A stretch of 60,590 bases of DNA from Clostridium_AQ sp900552125 (GCA_037892765.1 JBBKBW010000015.1); one strand, 5' to 3'; counted from the stretch's first letter, positions 8,499 to 18,832 are shown. Made by a program: numbers and translations. Notes: a model not told the origin generated them from the letters alone.

Positions 8499-9620
8499 TT
8501 ATATCAGCATCTGCGCAACAGTAGAACTGCTGCCTTTTGCTCTTGTGATTGTAGCCACATCAACATCCTCGGCTTTCACAACAACAGTTATTTTATAATC
8601 TGTACTAGCAAAAATTGATAAGCGTTCATCTAATAGCTGTACTGCTGCAATTACTTCATCTGCACTTTTCGCATGAAGCTTAATATCCATGCGAAGGCTT
8701 GTAAGCTTGTTATCCATATAATGGCCTTTCCCGATCATATCAATATCCTGGTCAAGGAATTCTTCAAAACTTGCCTTATATCGATCAAAATACGTTGCAT
8801 TTGTGCTATCTAACTTACTTGCTGTCTGAGTAGGGAATAATACCCATTGTTCATTGATTGCAGAGAATTCAGCATTTGTTTTAGATTTAAAGAATGCCTC
8901 TTCAAAAAATGTTCCTGGTAATGATGCATCATCACTTGCTGTGTTATATAATGCAACATAAATTGGTGTATCATTTCCAATTTCAGGCTTTGACTTACGT
9001 AAATAGTTTACAAGCTTTCTTGCACATTCTTCTGCATAAACCTTCATTTTACTTTCTTCAATCGTAGCTTCATTAGGTTCTGTTCCTATTTTATCATTAA
9101 AAACTAAAGCTAGCGATAAACCACCTAATTCATCACCGTCATACCAGTCATACTCAAAGATATCAAGTAATAAAGTATCACTTGCTGTTATTTCCTTAGT
9201 ACCATCATCTGTTGGAAATTCATCACCAACCGCAGGATTTAACCCGTTGGCATTCGTGCTACTTGTTCTTCCTAATAAGCCGCTCTTATCATCATATGCA
9301 TCTAAGGTGTTATAATCTAAATACTTACCTCCGCGAAATGCATAAGTCTTACTAGAAAAATACTCTTTTGATAATTCCATCAGACCTGTTCCAATTGTTA
9401 ATGTATCACTTAAATTGGTCTGCATCTGCGCATGCTTTTGTCCTGCGTCACTTGGTGTAAACGGCAATAAAGCCGAGTAGTCGCCCTCATTGATAGCCTT
9501 AGTTTCATCACTGCTATTTTCTGTATCAGACTGATTATTGGAATCATTATTACAGCCACTGACTAACAGCATTATTACACACAGTATAGAAACCAGCCAA
9601 GTTTTAGGATTCATTTTCAT
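8499..9620 (-). CDS. camS: CamS-family lipoprotein (sex pheromone cAM373 precursor homologue)
   Basis: 373 residues. Signal peptide with lipobox LLVSG-C, then a ~340-residue extracellular domain with the CamS family pattern (FTPSDAGQKHAQM, YFSSKTYAFRGGKYLDYNTLDA, VALYNTA). In staphylococci the signal peptide's C-terminal fragment is a pheromone peptide sensed by enterococcal plasmids; the protein itself has no agreed function. I set the start at ATG 9620 because GAGGTG lies 7 bases upstream; the GTG at 9626 is too close to it. It overlaps the ligA end by 17 bases. The position between ligA and gatC matches staphylococcal order, which supports the name. Confidence 0.85.
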   Translation of the reverse strand: MKMNPKTWLVSILCVIMLLVSGCNNDSNNQSDTENSSDETKAINEGDYSALLPFTPSDAGQKHAQMQTNLSDTLTIGTGLMELSKEYFSSKTYAFRGGKYLDYNTLDAYDDKSGLLGRTSSTNANGLNPAVGDEFPTDDGTKEITASDTLLLDIFEYDWYDGDELGGLSLALVFNDKIGTEPNEATIEESKMKVYAEECARKLVNYLRKSKPEIGNDTPIYVALYNTASDDASLPGTFFEEAFFKSKTNAEFSAINEQWVLFPTQTASKLDSTNATYFDRYKASFEEFLDQDIDMIGKGHYMDNKLTSLRMDIKLHAKSADEVIAAVQLLDERLSIFASTDYKITVVVKAEDVDVATITRAKGSSSTVAQMLI

Positions 9621-11601
9621 TGGCACTCACCTCTTTCATAAAGGTTTCTTCATCCATCGTCATAACCCCTAAAGCATTTGCTTTGGTTAATTTACTTCCA
9701 GCTGCCTCCCCGTAAATCACAAGATCCGTTTTCTTTGAAACAGAACCGCTGACATTCGCGCCTAGTGACTGTAAAAGCTCTTTGGCCTCATTTCTTGTCA
9801 TTTGCGTTAATGTTCCAGTAAGTACAATCGTTTTACCTGTAAACATACTTTCGAAAACTTCTTCTTTGTCGCTATCCATACGTAGCCCATAACCTTTTAA
9901 ATGAGCAATTAATTCTATATTTTTTGGTTCTCTAAAAAAGGCATAAATACTTTCTGCGGTAATTTCTCCAACATCCTTGATTGCCACAAGTTCTTCCTTA
10001 CTTGCGGCCATTAAAGCATCCATATGTAAAAACTTTTTCGCTAATACACGAGCTGCTTTTTTTCCAACCTGACGAATCCCTAGACCATATATCAGATCTT
10101 CTAATGGATTCTGTTTACTAGTTTCAATCGCATCTAGTAATTTTTGAACGGATTTTTCTTGAAATCCTTCTAATGCAATTAGTTCTTCTTTTCGATCCTT
10201 CAAACAATATATATCTTCAATTGTATTCAAGAATCCCTGTTTATGGAAAAATTCTACTTTTTTATCTCCCAATGTATCAATATTCATCGCATCACGACTT
10301 GCGAAATGAATCATGCTTTCCACTACACGAGCAGGACAATCCTGATTAATACAATAATGCGCTGCTTCATTAGGGAAACGTACTAATTCACTTCCACAAA
10401 TAGGACATTGTGTTGGGAAATGATAAACACCTTGTGTTCCATTACGTCGCTCTATTAAAGGACGAACAACTTCAGGAATAATATCTCCTGCTTTGCGTAC
10501 TACAACATCATCATTGATACGTATATCTTTTTCTTTGATCATATCCTCATTATGAAGCTGAGCTGCAGATACGGTTGTACCTGCTACACGTACTGGTTCT
10601 AACACTGCATTAGGAGTAATACGTCCTGTTCTTCCTACTGTTAACACAATATTTAAAAGCTTTGTGATGACTTCTTCTGCTGGAAATTTATAAGCAATGG
10701 CCCAACGTGGCACTTTAACTGTTGCGCCTAATCGATTTTGAGCCTCTAAATCATCTACTTTAATTACCATTCCATCAATTGCATAAGGGAGATTTTCTCT
10801 TTCTGTAGTAATCTGCTGTATGAACTCCCATACTTCATCAATAGTTGTACATACTTTGCGTAGCGGATTCACACGAAGATGCATTTCACTCATTTTCTCA
10901 AGTGCTTCTTCATGGGAAGTAATTCCATATTCATTTGCATTTACAAAGTAGTACCAGAAAGCATCCAGTTTACGCTTTGCAGCTACACTGCTATCTAATT
11001 GACGAATACTGCCTGCCGCTGCATTTCGAGGATTCGCAAACAGCTCTTCCCCATTTTCTTCACGTTGTTTATTTAACATTTCAAAGCTTGCATTTGGCAT
11101 ATACACTTCTCCGCGAATTTCAACTTCTCCCATAAGCGGTATATGCATAGGGATTGAAGGAATAGTTTTGACATTGTGAGTAACATCTTCTCCCACAACA
11201 CCATCTCCTCGTGTCAATGCCTGTACAAAACGTCCATCTCGATAAATCAGAGACATTGCCAGTCCATCAATTTTTAGTTCCACGACATAGCGCGTCTTTC
11301 CTATACCTTCTCTTACACGTTCATCAAATGCAATCAGATCTTCTTTATTAAACGCATTTCCTAATGACAGCATCATTCGTTTATGCGGTACCTTTGTAAA
11401 GGCATCAAGCACTACACCGCCTACACGCTGAGTAATTGAATTCGGATCTTTATATTGCGGAAATTGTTCTTCTAATGCAAGCAATTCCTGATAATAACGA
11501 TCATATTCCTGATCACTGACACTTGGTTTATCAAGCACATAGTATTCATATGCCAAACGATCTAATATCGTTCGTAATTCTAGAATTCTTTGCTGACTCA
11601 T
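9604..11601 (-). CDS. ligA: NAD-dependent DNA ligase
   Basis: 665 residues, normal length. Seals nicks in replication and repair using NAD+. Order: Ia domain, adenylation domain with the nucleophile Lys110 in VELKIDGLA, OB fold, Zn finger (CPICG ... CINQDCPA), helix-hairpin-helix repeats (about 450-560) and a C-terminal BRCT domain (about 590-660). It follows pcrA after 9 bases, and the BRCT end overlaps the camS start. Confidence 0.97.
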   Translation of the reverse strand: MSQQRILELRTILDRLAYEYYVLDKPSVSDQEYDRYYQELLALEEQFPQYKDPNSITQRVGGVVLDAFTKVPHKRMMLSLGNAFNKEDLIAFDERVREGIGKTRYVVELKIDGLAMSLIYRDGRFVQALTRGDGVVGEDVTHNVKTIPSIPMHIPLMGEVEIRGEVYMPNASFEMLNKQREENGEELFANPRNAAAGSIRQLDSSVAAKRKLDAFWYYFVNANEYGITSHEEALEKMSEMHLRVNPLRKVCTTIDEVWEFIQQITTERENLPYAIDGMVIKVDDLEAQNRLGATVKVPRWAIAYKFPAEEVITKLLNIVLTVGRTGRITPNAVLEPVRVAGTTVSAAQLHNEDMIKEKDIRINDDVVVRKAGDIIPEVVRPLIERRNGTQGVYHFPTQCPICGSELVRFPNEAAHYCINQDCPARVVESMIHFASRDAMNIDTLGDKKVEFFHKQGFLNTIEDIYCLKDRKEELIALEGFQEKSVQKLLDAIETSKQNPLEDLIYGLGIRQVGKKAARVLAKKFLHMDALMAASKEELVAIKDVGEITAESIYAFFREPKNIELIAHLKGYGLRMDSDKEEVFESMFTGKTIVLTGTLTQMTRNEAKELLQSLGANVSGSVSKKTDLVIYGEAAGSKLTKANALGVMTMDEETFMKEVSANENES

Positions 11602-11610
11602 GAAAACCTC

Positions 11611-13875
11611 CTATTTTTTTGACAAAGATGGATGATTTGCCATGATTTTACGAATCCCATATTTCTGCTCAAACGCTATGGTCGCAAGTCCATCTTCCAA
11701 TTTAATCACAACACCATCTCCAAAGGAAGCATGCGTGACCAAATCTCCTTTTCTTATTCTTCCCGCTTTTTTCGGTTTTGTCTCTGTTTTTATAGTATTC
11801 TGTTTAATATCTATATTTGATTCTCTAGTTTCACTTTGATTTTCATAACCTCTAGAATCATCAATACGCTTATTCTGATGCATAGATAAAAATTCATTTC
11901 CGCTATATGTATCTACATCACTACTGAAAGAGTTATGAACCTTCGCTCCAACTTCTTCAATACAGTCTTCTGGAAGTTCTTTCACAAAACGTGATGTTGT
12001 TTTAATTTTATCTAACACATAGCTATATCCATAAGAATCAGATAAGAATAACTGTTTCTTCGCTCTTGTAAAGGCAACATATGCCAAACGTCTTTCCTCT
12101 TCTAATGCAGGTTGTCCACCTTCACCAACAGAGCGTTCATTTGGGAAGATACCTTCACATAAATTATAGACAAAGACATTATCAAATTCTAAGCCCTTTG
12201 CCGCATGAATTGTCATTAATTGTACATAATCACCATTTTTCTGACCTTCTGAATCACTATATAAAGAGATTTCCTGAAGATATTCATTTAATGTTCCTTC
12301 TGGATGATTTGCCACGTAATCAGAAATGTCCCCAATTAATTCCTTAATATTTTCAATACGTTCGATTTCTTTATCTTCACGAAGCATTTCAAGATAACCG
12401 CTATCCTCTAATAGTTGTTCTAAAAGCTGATCAATACTTATTTTATCTACCTTAACTCGATATCCTTCTATCAGCTCCACAAATTTCTGAATACTAGCCT
12501 TAGCTTTTCCCTTTCCTATCTCATAATTACATAGCACATCATACATATTACAGTCATCATGCGCTGCCTGCTGTTCTATCATTTCTAATGTTTTTGCGCC
12601 TATTCCTCTTTTTGGCGCATTGATCACACGTTTGACAGCTAAATTTTTTGATAGAGCTTTAGGGTCTTGTTCATCATATGGAGCTAATAATCGCAGATAA
12701 CTTAAAGCATCTTTTATTTCAGCACGATCATAGAAACGTACACCGCCATAGATACGATAAGGAATATGGAAGTCCAACAACGCTTTTTCCAGTCCTCGTG
12801 ATAAGAAGTTTGAACGATACAGCACTGCAATATCTTTATAATGTATACCACTATGCTGCAGCATCATAATTTTAGAAGCTACCCACACCGGCTCATTCGC
12901 ATCATCTAATGCAGTGAAATGAATGATTTTATCATCACTTTCTATTTCTGTGAATAAATCTTTATCAATTCGATTCTGGTTGTTTTTAATCAGCGCATTG
13001 GCACCATTTAAAATCTGCTGAGTAGATCGATAATTCTGATTTAAGATAACCGTCTTGCTGTTTGGAAAATCTTTCTCAAAATTCATAATGATATCTACCT
13101 GAGCTCCTCGCCAGGTATAAATTGTCTGGTCAGGATCCCCAACCACACATAAATAACTATCTTCTTTCACTAATAATTTAATAATCGCATATTGTAAGTT
13201 ATCCACATCCTGAAACTCATCAACATGGATATATGTAAAACGACGCTGCCATTTTTTTCGTACTTCTACCTTATTATTCAAAATACGATAAGCATAAATC
13301 AGTAAATCATCAAAATCCAAGGCATACATCTCATGCAGACGTTTTTCATAAAATGCATAAACACTAGCCTTGATCTTTTCACCAGCCCATTTTCCCGCAT
13401 TAGCTTCCGCCATATCCGGATCAATGAAATTAGTCTTATTGGCACTGATATATGACAACATGGAATTATAGCTATAGCTCTTCACATCAATATTCATCTG
13501 TTTATAAGCATCTCGTAAAATACTTTTCTGATCATCACTATCAACAATCGTAAAATTTCTAGGATATCCTAGTTCTAATATATCTTCTCTAAGCAGACGC
13601 ACACAAAAGGAATGAATAGTTGAAATCGCAACTGCTTTTGCGACATCTCCTAACAATCCTTCTACACGCTCTTTCATTTCTCTTGCGGCCTTATTCGTAA
13701 ATGTTATCGCTAATATTTTATTAGGATATACTCCACAGTTATGAATCAGATAAGCAATTCTGGTCGTTACCACCCGTGTTTTTCCGCTGCCTGCCCCTGC
13801 TATGATACGCAAGTGCTGATTCACACATTGTACTGCTTCTAACTGACGCTCATTTAATTGATCTAAAAACGACAC
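11611..13875 (-). CDS. pcrA: ATP-dependent DNA helicase PcrA (UvrD/Rep)
   Basis: 754 residues, superfamily 1A 3'-5' helicase for repair and plasmid or rolling-circle replication. Walker A AGAGSGKTR (about 26-34), Walker B HVDEFQDV, motif III GDPDQTIYTWRGA, motif V HAAKGLEFD, motif VI AYVAFTRAKK, and a C-terminal Tudor-like RNA-polymerase contact region (KAGRIRKGDLVTHASFGDG). The start codon is GTG at 13875, 5-6 bases after GAGAGGTGA. First gene of the pcrA-ligA-camS-gat run; divergent from the LCP genes. Confidence 0.97.
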   Translation of the reverse strand: MSFLDQLNERQLEAVQCVNQHLRIIAGAGSGKTRVVTTRIAYLIHNCGVYPNKILAITFTNKAAREMKERVEGLLGDVAKAVAISTIHSFCVRLLREDILELGYPRNFTIVDSDDQKSILRDAYKQMNIDVKSYSYNSMLSYISANKTNFIDPDMAEANAGKWAGEKIKASVYAFYEKRLHEMYALDFDDLLIYAYRILNNKVEVRKKWQRRFTYIHVDEFQDVDNLQYAIIKLLVKEDSYLCVVGDPDQTIYTWRGAQVDIIMNFEKDFPNSKTVILNQNYRSTQQILNGANALIKNNQNRIDKDLFTEIESDDKIIHFTALDDANEPVWVASKIMMLQHSGIHYKDIAVLYRSNFLSRGLEKALLDFHIPYRIYGGVRFYDRAEIKDALSYLRLLAPYDEQDPKALSKNLAVKRVINAPKRGIGAKTLEMIEQQAAHDDCNMYDVLCNYEIGKGKAKASIQKFVELIEGYRVKVDKISIDQLLEQLLEDSGYLEMLREDKEIERIENIKELIGDISDYVANHPEGTLNEYLQEISLYSDSEGQKNGDYVQLMTIHAAKGLEFDNVFVYNLCEGIFPNERSVGEGGQPALEEERRLAYVAFTRAKKQLFLSDSYGYSYVLDKIKTTSRFVKELPEDCIEEVGAKVHNSFSSDVDTYSGNEFLSMHQNKRIDDSRGYENQSETRESNIDIKQNTIKTETKPKKAGRIRKGDLVTHASFGDGVVIKLEDGLATIAFEQKYGIRKIMANHPSLSKK

Positions 13876-14053
13876 AAAATCACCTCTCGAATATTATACT
13901 ATACTTTTATTCTCTTTGCTTAAGAAAACAACATCAATTATAACCTAAAACAGCTCTCACCTCTACACTTATTACGAAAAATTCAGAAATCTGACATAGT
14001 AATTTCATATCTTTTATACTATAATGTTAACTGACTGTTTGAGGTGAACTTAT

Positions 14054-15637
14054 ATGGCAAGACAAAAACGAAAACGTAACTATACAAGAACCATTGATTT
14101 ATTATTTCTTTTTATATTTTTAATAGTTGGAATCGTAGCTATTTATATAGCATTATCCTTTGGAATTCCTCCTCGTAAATGGACAATGATGGCTGCTGGA
14201 ATTTTATTTATAATATTCCTTATATTCTTCATCACGTCCTTAAAACGACTTCCCAAATGGATTGTTATTATAAAAAGAATAATCATTATAATTCTTACAA
14301 TTGCTTTAGCAGCTGGAGGATATTTATTAAATAAATCAAGAACGACATTACATAAGATCAATCAAAATGCAGAAGGAAGTATAACTGAAATTTATGTGGT
14401 TGTAAAATCAGATAGCGAATATACTGATTTATCTTCCCTTGAAGATAAAACGATTGGCTTTCAAAATGGTGTGGATAAAAATCAGGCAGCTTATGCCATG
14501 GAACAGATGCAATCAGAATTATCTTCTATAAATACAGTAGAAGAACTTGATTATACAACTCTTTATACAAATCTGAATTTAGGTTTCATAGATGCCTTTG
14601 TCATATCTGATACATATTATGAAATGTCAAAATCAAATATAGACAACTTTGAAGATGACATTAAAATCATTCATACATTTAAAAAAGAAAATGAAGCATC
14701 CAATGCTTCTAATGTCGATGTCACAAAAGATGTATTTACCGTTTATATCAGCGGAATCGACAATATGGGAAGTCCTGATCAGCAGACTCGTACTGACACT
14801 AATATATTATTGATTGTTAATCCAAAAGCAAATCACATAGATATGGTATCTCTTCCAAGAGATGGTCTGATGCCAAATGCAGCTTACCAATATCAAAATG
14901 ATAAATTAACGCATACAGGAAATGATGGCATTGAAAACAGTGTCGCAACCATTCAAAATTTCTTTAATATACCTATTGATTTTTATGCTCGTGTAAGCTT
15001 TAATTCGTTAATTGAAATCATTGATACAATCGGTGGAATTGATGTTGATGTAGAAATCAGTTTCTGTGAACAGGATGAAAATAGAAGCTTTAAACAAGAA
15101 GATTTAATTTGTTTAGAAAAAGGCAAACAGCATTTAAATGGTAAACAAGCTTTAGCTTATGCACGTCATCGTAAAACAGAAGGTTATGACAACGCTGGAC
15201 GTGAACGAGCACAACAGCGAATTATCAAAGCTACTATTGATAAATTAATGTCGGCTAGTGGTATTTCTAAACTAAATAATTTGATGGATATTGCGCCAAA
15301 TTATATCATTACGAATATGCCAGCTAACAGCATTGCGGATTTTGTATCTGCAGAATTAGAAGATTTGAAACCTTGGACCATTTCTTCTATTTCCAGTGAT
15401 AATGGAGTTTATTCCGATGAATTTGTTGCTAGTATGGATTCTTCTCTAGGCACTACTAACGTATATGTCTTTGATCGTGATGAAGTACATGCTGTTGTAA
15501 ATGCTTATGATGGCGCAAAAAATCAATTGCAGATGGATACCTTTAATTTTGACTTAAACAATCTATATGCAAACACTCCAGAAATCAATACTTCAGAAAA
15601 TATCTTATATGCTGATATGGTAGAAAATCCATATTAA
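14054..15637 (+). CDS. LCP (LytR-CpsA-Psr) protein with sensor-like insert, copy 1
   Basis: 527 residues. LCP enzymes move undecaprenyl-linked glycopolymers onto peptidoglycan outside the membrane. Three membrane helices lie at about 14-36, 43-62 and 69-92, where typical LCP proteins have one. Residues ~110-235 look like half of a solute-binding protein (SSLEDKTIGFQNGVDKN, then FIDAFVISDTYYEM). The LCP catalytic domain follows: VYISGIDN, SLPRDGLMPN, IGGIDVDV and YARHRKTEGYDNAGRERAQQ, holding the Arg/Asp set that binds the pyrophosphate. RBS GAGGTGA. Tandem paralogue of the next gene. Confidence 0.9.
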   Translation: MARQKRKRNYTRTIDLLFLFIFLIVGIVAIYIALSFGIPPRKWTMMAAGILFIIFLIFFITSLKRLPKWIVIIKRIIIIILTIALAAGGYLLNKSRTTLHKINQNAEGSITEIYVVVKSDSEYTDLSSLEDKTIGFQNGVDKNQAAYAMEQMQSELSSINTVEELDYTTLYTNLNLGFIDAFVISDTYYEMSKSNIDNFEDDIKIIHTFKKENEASNASNVDVTKDVFTVYISGIDNMGSPDQQTRTDTNILLIVNPKANHIDMVSLPRDGLMPNAAYQYQNDKLTHTGNDGIENSVATIQNFFNIPIDFYARVSFNSLIEIIDTIGGIDVDVEISFCEQDENRSFKQEDLICLEKGKQHLNGKQALAYARHRKTEGYDNAGRERAQQRIIKATIDKLMSASGISKLNNLMDIAPNYIITNMPANSIADFVSAELEDLKPWTISSISSDNGVYSDEFVASMDSSLGTTNVYVFDRDEVHAVVNAYDGAKNQLQMDTFNFDLNNLYANTPEINTSENILYADMVENPY

Positions 15638-15644
15638 ATTTTAT

Positions 15645-15688
15645 AGTCAATATTCAATCACATCAGTGATATGAGTATTGACTTTTTT
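15645..15688 (+). terminator. Terminator between the LCP genes
   Basis: AGTCAATATTCA pairs with TGAGTATTGACT and is followed by TTTTTT. It sits 8 bases after the first LCP stop, so the two paralogues are probably separate transcription units. Confidence 0.8.
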
Positions 15689-15780
15689 CTTATTATTTAA
15701 CATCCTACACCTAAAGGAACACAAATTATAGCGTTTTTTAAAGATTTATAATATAATAAACAAGTTAAGAGGTGTTACAT

Positions 15781-17382
15781 ATGAAATTACCAGACATAAA
15801 GAAAAGAACAATCATCATCGATACGATTCTACTTATCCTTTATCTAATCGTCGCACTTGTGTCCTTTTATATCGCATATAGTTTCAACCTGATCCCTGTC
15901 AGATGGGTCAGCATCGCAGCCGTTATAGTTGCTCTTTTATTTTTAATCATGCTAATCCTATCACTAAAAAAAATACCGACTTGGGCATTGGTAATCAAAC
16001 GAATCTTTATCCTTCTTTTAGTAGCAGCTGTCGCAACAGGCGGATATTTCTTAAATAAATCAAGAACAACAATTCAGAGAATGAGTAAAACAGAACAAGT
16101 AAATGATGATGGCACAACAACGATCACTACGAACTTATACCTTATAACTCTAAAGAAAGGTAACTTCGATTCCGTAGCTGATTTAGAAAATCAGATCATA
16201 GGTTTTCAAAACGGAAGTGATACAGAAAATCTTGAATTTGCGAAAGCTTCTATTGACCAATCTATTGACTCTTATACGCCACGTGAAGAACTTGACTATA
16301 CTACTCTATATGATGAAATGTTATTAGGAAATATCAGTGCAATAGTCATGTCAGAAAACTTCTATAATATGTCAAAAGCAAATATTACTGATTTTGAAGA
16401 AACCATACAAACTTTAGAAACTTATACAAAGTCTGAAAATATAGAAACAAAGGAACAAAAAGATATCACCAAAGAAACCTTCACTGTTTATTTAAGCGGA
16501 ATTGATAGTACTGGTTCTCCAGATCAACAAGTTCGTACGGATACCAATCTGATTTTAATTGTAAATCCTGTAGCTAATCACATAGATATGGTATCATTGC
16601 CACGTGATGCCTTAATGCCAAATACTGCATTGAATAATGCAAATGATAAATTAACTCATACAGGTATTTATGGAATTCAGACAAGTGTGGATACTATTTC
16701 CCAATTCTTCAATATACCAATTGATTACTATGCAAGAATCAGCTTTAATTCATTAATTGAAATCGTTGATACCATCGGTGGAATTGATGTAGATGTTGAA
16801 ATTGATTTCTGCGAACAGGATGAAAACCGAAGCTTTGCCGAAGATGATCTTATTTGTCTAAGCAAAGGAGAACAGCATTTAAATGGTAAACAGGCTTTAG
16901 CCTATGCTCGTCATCGTAAAACAGAAGGCTACAATAATGCAGGAAGAGAACGTGCTCAACAAAGAATTATAAGAGCAATCATAAATAAACTATTATCTCC
17001 ATCTTCTTTAGGTTATGTAAATGCTCTATTAGATATTGCGCCTAATTATATCATTACGGATATGCCGGCAAATCAGATTGCCAACTTTGTATCAAGTGAG
17101 CTGGATAATTTACAGCCTTGGACCATATCCTCAATCACATCAGATACTGGTGTCTATGACTTACAACAGGTTGCTAGTTTAAACCCATTAGAAGGACCAT
17201 ATGATGTATATCTATACAATCAAGATGAAGTTCGTTCAGTTATGAATGCTTATGATGGTGCCACTTCCCAATTACAGATGGATACCTTCCACTTTAACCT
17301 AGAGAATCTGTATGAAGATACTCCAGAAATAAATGATGATCCTAACATTATTTGGGACACAATGGCAACAAATCCTCATTAA
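15781..17382 (+). CDS. LCP (LytR-CpsA-Psr) protein with sensor-like insert, copy 2
   Basis: 533 residues, same architecture as the preceding gene: three N-terminal membrane helices, a binding-protein-like segment (about 110-235; FDSVADLENQIIGFQNGSD) and the LCP domain (VYLSGIDS, SLPRDALMPN, YARHRKTEGYNNAGRERAQQ). The ATG at 15781 is preferred because AAGAGGTG is 6 bases upstream; the GTG at 15772 lies inside that RBS. The pair most likely arose by tandem duplication. Two or more LCP enzymes with overlapping roles are normal in Firmicutes (teichoic acid or capsule attachment). Confidence 0.9.
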   Translation: MKLPDIKKRTIIIDTILLILYLIVALVSFYIAYSFNLIPVRWVSIAAVIVALLFLIMLILSLKKIPTWALVIKRIFILLLVAAVATGGYFLNKSRTTIQRMSKTEQVNDDGTTTITTNLYLITLKKGNFDSVADLENQIIGFQNGSDTENLEFAKASIDQSIDSYTPREELDYTTLYDEMLLGNISAIVMSENFYNMSKANITDFEETIQTLETYTKSENIETKEQKDITKETFTVYLSGIDSTGSPDQQVRTDTNLILIVNPVANHIDMVSLPRDALMPNTALNNANDKLTHTGIYGIQTSVDTISQFFNIPIDYYARISFNSLIEIVDTIGGIDVDVEIDFCEQDENRSFAEDDLICLSKGEQHLNGKQALAYARHRKTEGYNNAGRERAQQRIIRAIINKLLSPSSLGYVNALLDIAPNYIITDMPANQIANFVSSELDNLQPWTISSITSDTGVYDLQQVASLNPLEGPYDVYLYNQDEVRSVMNAYDGATSQLQMDTFHFNLENLYEDTPEINDDPNIIWDTMATNPH

Positions 17383-17398
17383 TCAAGAAACAAAAAAT

Positions 17399-17428
17399 GT
17401 AACGAAACAAAAAACTCGTTACTTTTTT
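17399..17428 (+). terminator. Terminator after second LCP gene
   Basis: GTAACGA-loop-TCGTTAC followed by TTTTTT, 17 bases past the stop. Confidence 0.85.
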
Positions 17429-17505
17429 ATTAAACTAAAATAGTAAGTTCACTTTTATACGTTCTTCTTAATATTTTATAAAATCTTTAATCATATCTCT
17501 TTAAT

Positions 17506-17539
17506 AAAAAAACAAGGATTCATAAAAATCCCTGTTTTT
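17506..17539 (-). terminator. Terminator of the 17545-18783 gene
   Basis: On the minus strand AAAACAGGGATT pairs with AATCCTTGTTTT (one mismatch), then a T-run. Confidence 0.8.
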
Positions 17540-17544
17540 GTGCT

Positions 17545-18783
17545 TTAGCTATGTAATTCGTTTTGTTCGTACTGCACATACTCAATCTCAGTACACCATT
17601 TCTTTAAAGGTTCTATATCTTTTTCATCATTAATTACACACTGTAAATAAATAATATCCTTATCGCTATTAATTTGAACTGTCATTACATAGTAAGAATC
17701 TACTTTTTCTATGCAGCCTTTTCCTAATAAACCATGCTCTTTTGTATGAAATTCAAATATTTCATCCTCTTCATTTGGTTCTTCTAGCTTTTTCATGAAT
17801 GAAGCTGATTCCTGCTCTAACGTAAACGCATCTACCTTGACCATCCATCTCCAAGGTTCATCACTTGTCTTATAAGGGGCCATGAAATGTAGTGACTTTG
17901 TATTTTTATCATAGCTTTTTTCACTGCATCCATGGGTAGGAATCATCCAATTACCAAATGGATAAAATACTGTATGATTACGATACCCTAAATCCGCAAT
18001 AGCTAGAACATCCGCATGCTGAATAAGCTTTTCACGCTGTATTGCATCACAAAGAATATCATAAGCCTCCATTGGAAGTGCCAATAGATTATCTTTTTCA
18101 TAAGCTGCTTCTATATAATCAAGAATAGAATTTGCTATTTTATCCGTTTCTTCATTCATGGCACTATATTCAAAATAACATTCTTTCCACAATAAAGAAA
18201 TTGCACAATTACGATAATACTGAGCTGTTCTTTTCTCTTCATTCCAAATAAAGAATTCTTTTGCTAAATCTTCTACCTCACTATGTAAGAATTTATCCTT
18301 TGTCATATATCCCATCGGAGTTACAATATGACCTTCTTTTCCTATAGGGCGATAATAATCTTTTGCCCAGCATAAACATAGATTTTTCACTTGATTCCAG
18401 TTATCTTTTACATAATCCTGTAAGTTCTCTAACCAAGTATAGAAATACTTATATTTCAGATTTTCAAAATTTCTTTCCTCATAATATCTAGTTGAATCAC
18501 TAATTTCAAAAGAAAGGTGTGATTTCTGAATAATCGCATCAAATAAGGTACATACAAATGCATGAAAACCTGGCCCCACAATATTTGTCTGTGCAGAAAC
18601 ACTTATAAAACGGCCTTCATAACTACACTCTACGATTCCTTCTGGGCATACATCAATCAATAAAACTGAGCCATAATCTTCAATTTTTAGCTTCATTTCT
18701 TCACAGATACTCTTTAATAATCCGCTAAATTGCTCTTTATCTGTTTCTTTTTCTAATTGTCCTTCTAATACAACTTCCAGCAT
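17545..18783 (-). CDS. Conserved-looking cytosolic protein, unknown function
   Basis: 412 residues with no signal peptide, membrane helix or nucleotide-binding motif that I can identify. Acidic and aromatic-rich (many Tyr/Trp/Cys), with a central helical part (about 110-240) and a C-terminal beta-rich part (about 290-405, including EFHTKEHGLLGKGCIEK). RBS GGAGGAAAAA precedes ATG. A hairpin separates it from the upstream lipoprotein gene. It could be a stand-alone soluble enzyme or a structural protein; I will not assign a function. Confidence 0.7.
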   Translation of the reverse strand: MLEVVLEGQLEKETDKEQFSGLLKSICEEMKLKIEDYGSVLLIDVCPEGIVECSYEGRFISVSAQTNIVGPGFHAFVCTLFDAIIQKSHLSFEISDSTRYYEERNFENLKYKYFYTWLENLQDYVKDNWNQVKNLCLCWAKDYYRPIGKEGHIVTPMGYMTKDKFLHSEVEDLAKEFFIWNEEKRTAQYYRNCAISLLWKECYFEYSAMNEETDKIANSILDYIEAAYEKDNLLALPMEAYDILCDAIQREKLIQHADVLAIADLGYRNHTVFYPFGNWMIPTHGCSEKSYDKNTKSLHFMAPYKTSDEPWRWMVKVDAFTLEQESASFMKKLEEPNEEDEIFEFHTKEHGLLGKGCIEKVDSYYVMTVQINSDKDIIYLQCVINDEKDIEPLKKWCTEIEYVQYEQNELHS

Positions 18784-18808
18784 ATTTTTTCCTCCTCACA
18801 AGTGTTTA

Positions 18809-18832
18809 AAGGAACTGATTTCTCAGTTCCTT
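18809..18832 (-). terminator. Hairpin at the lipoprotein stop
   Basis: Perfect 10-base arms AAGGAACTGA/TCAGTTCCTT with a 4-base loop overlap the stop codon of the lipoprotein gene. The U-tract is weak, so this may be partial termination or a 3'-end stabiliser. Confidence 0.55.
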
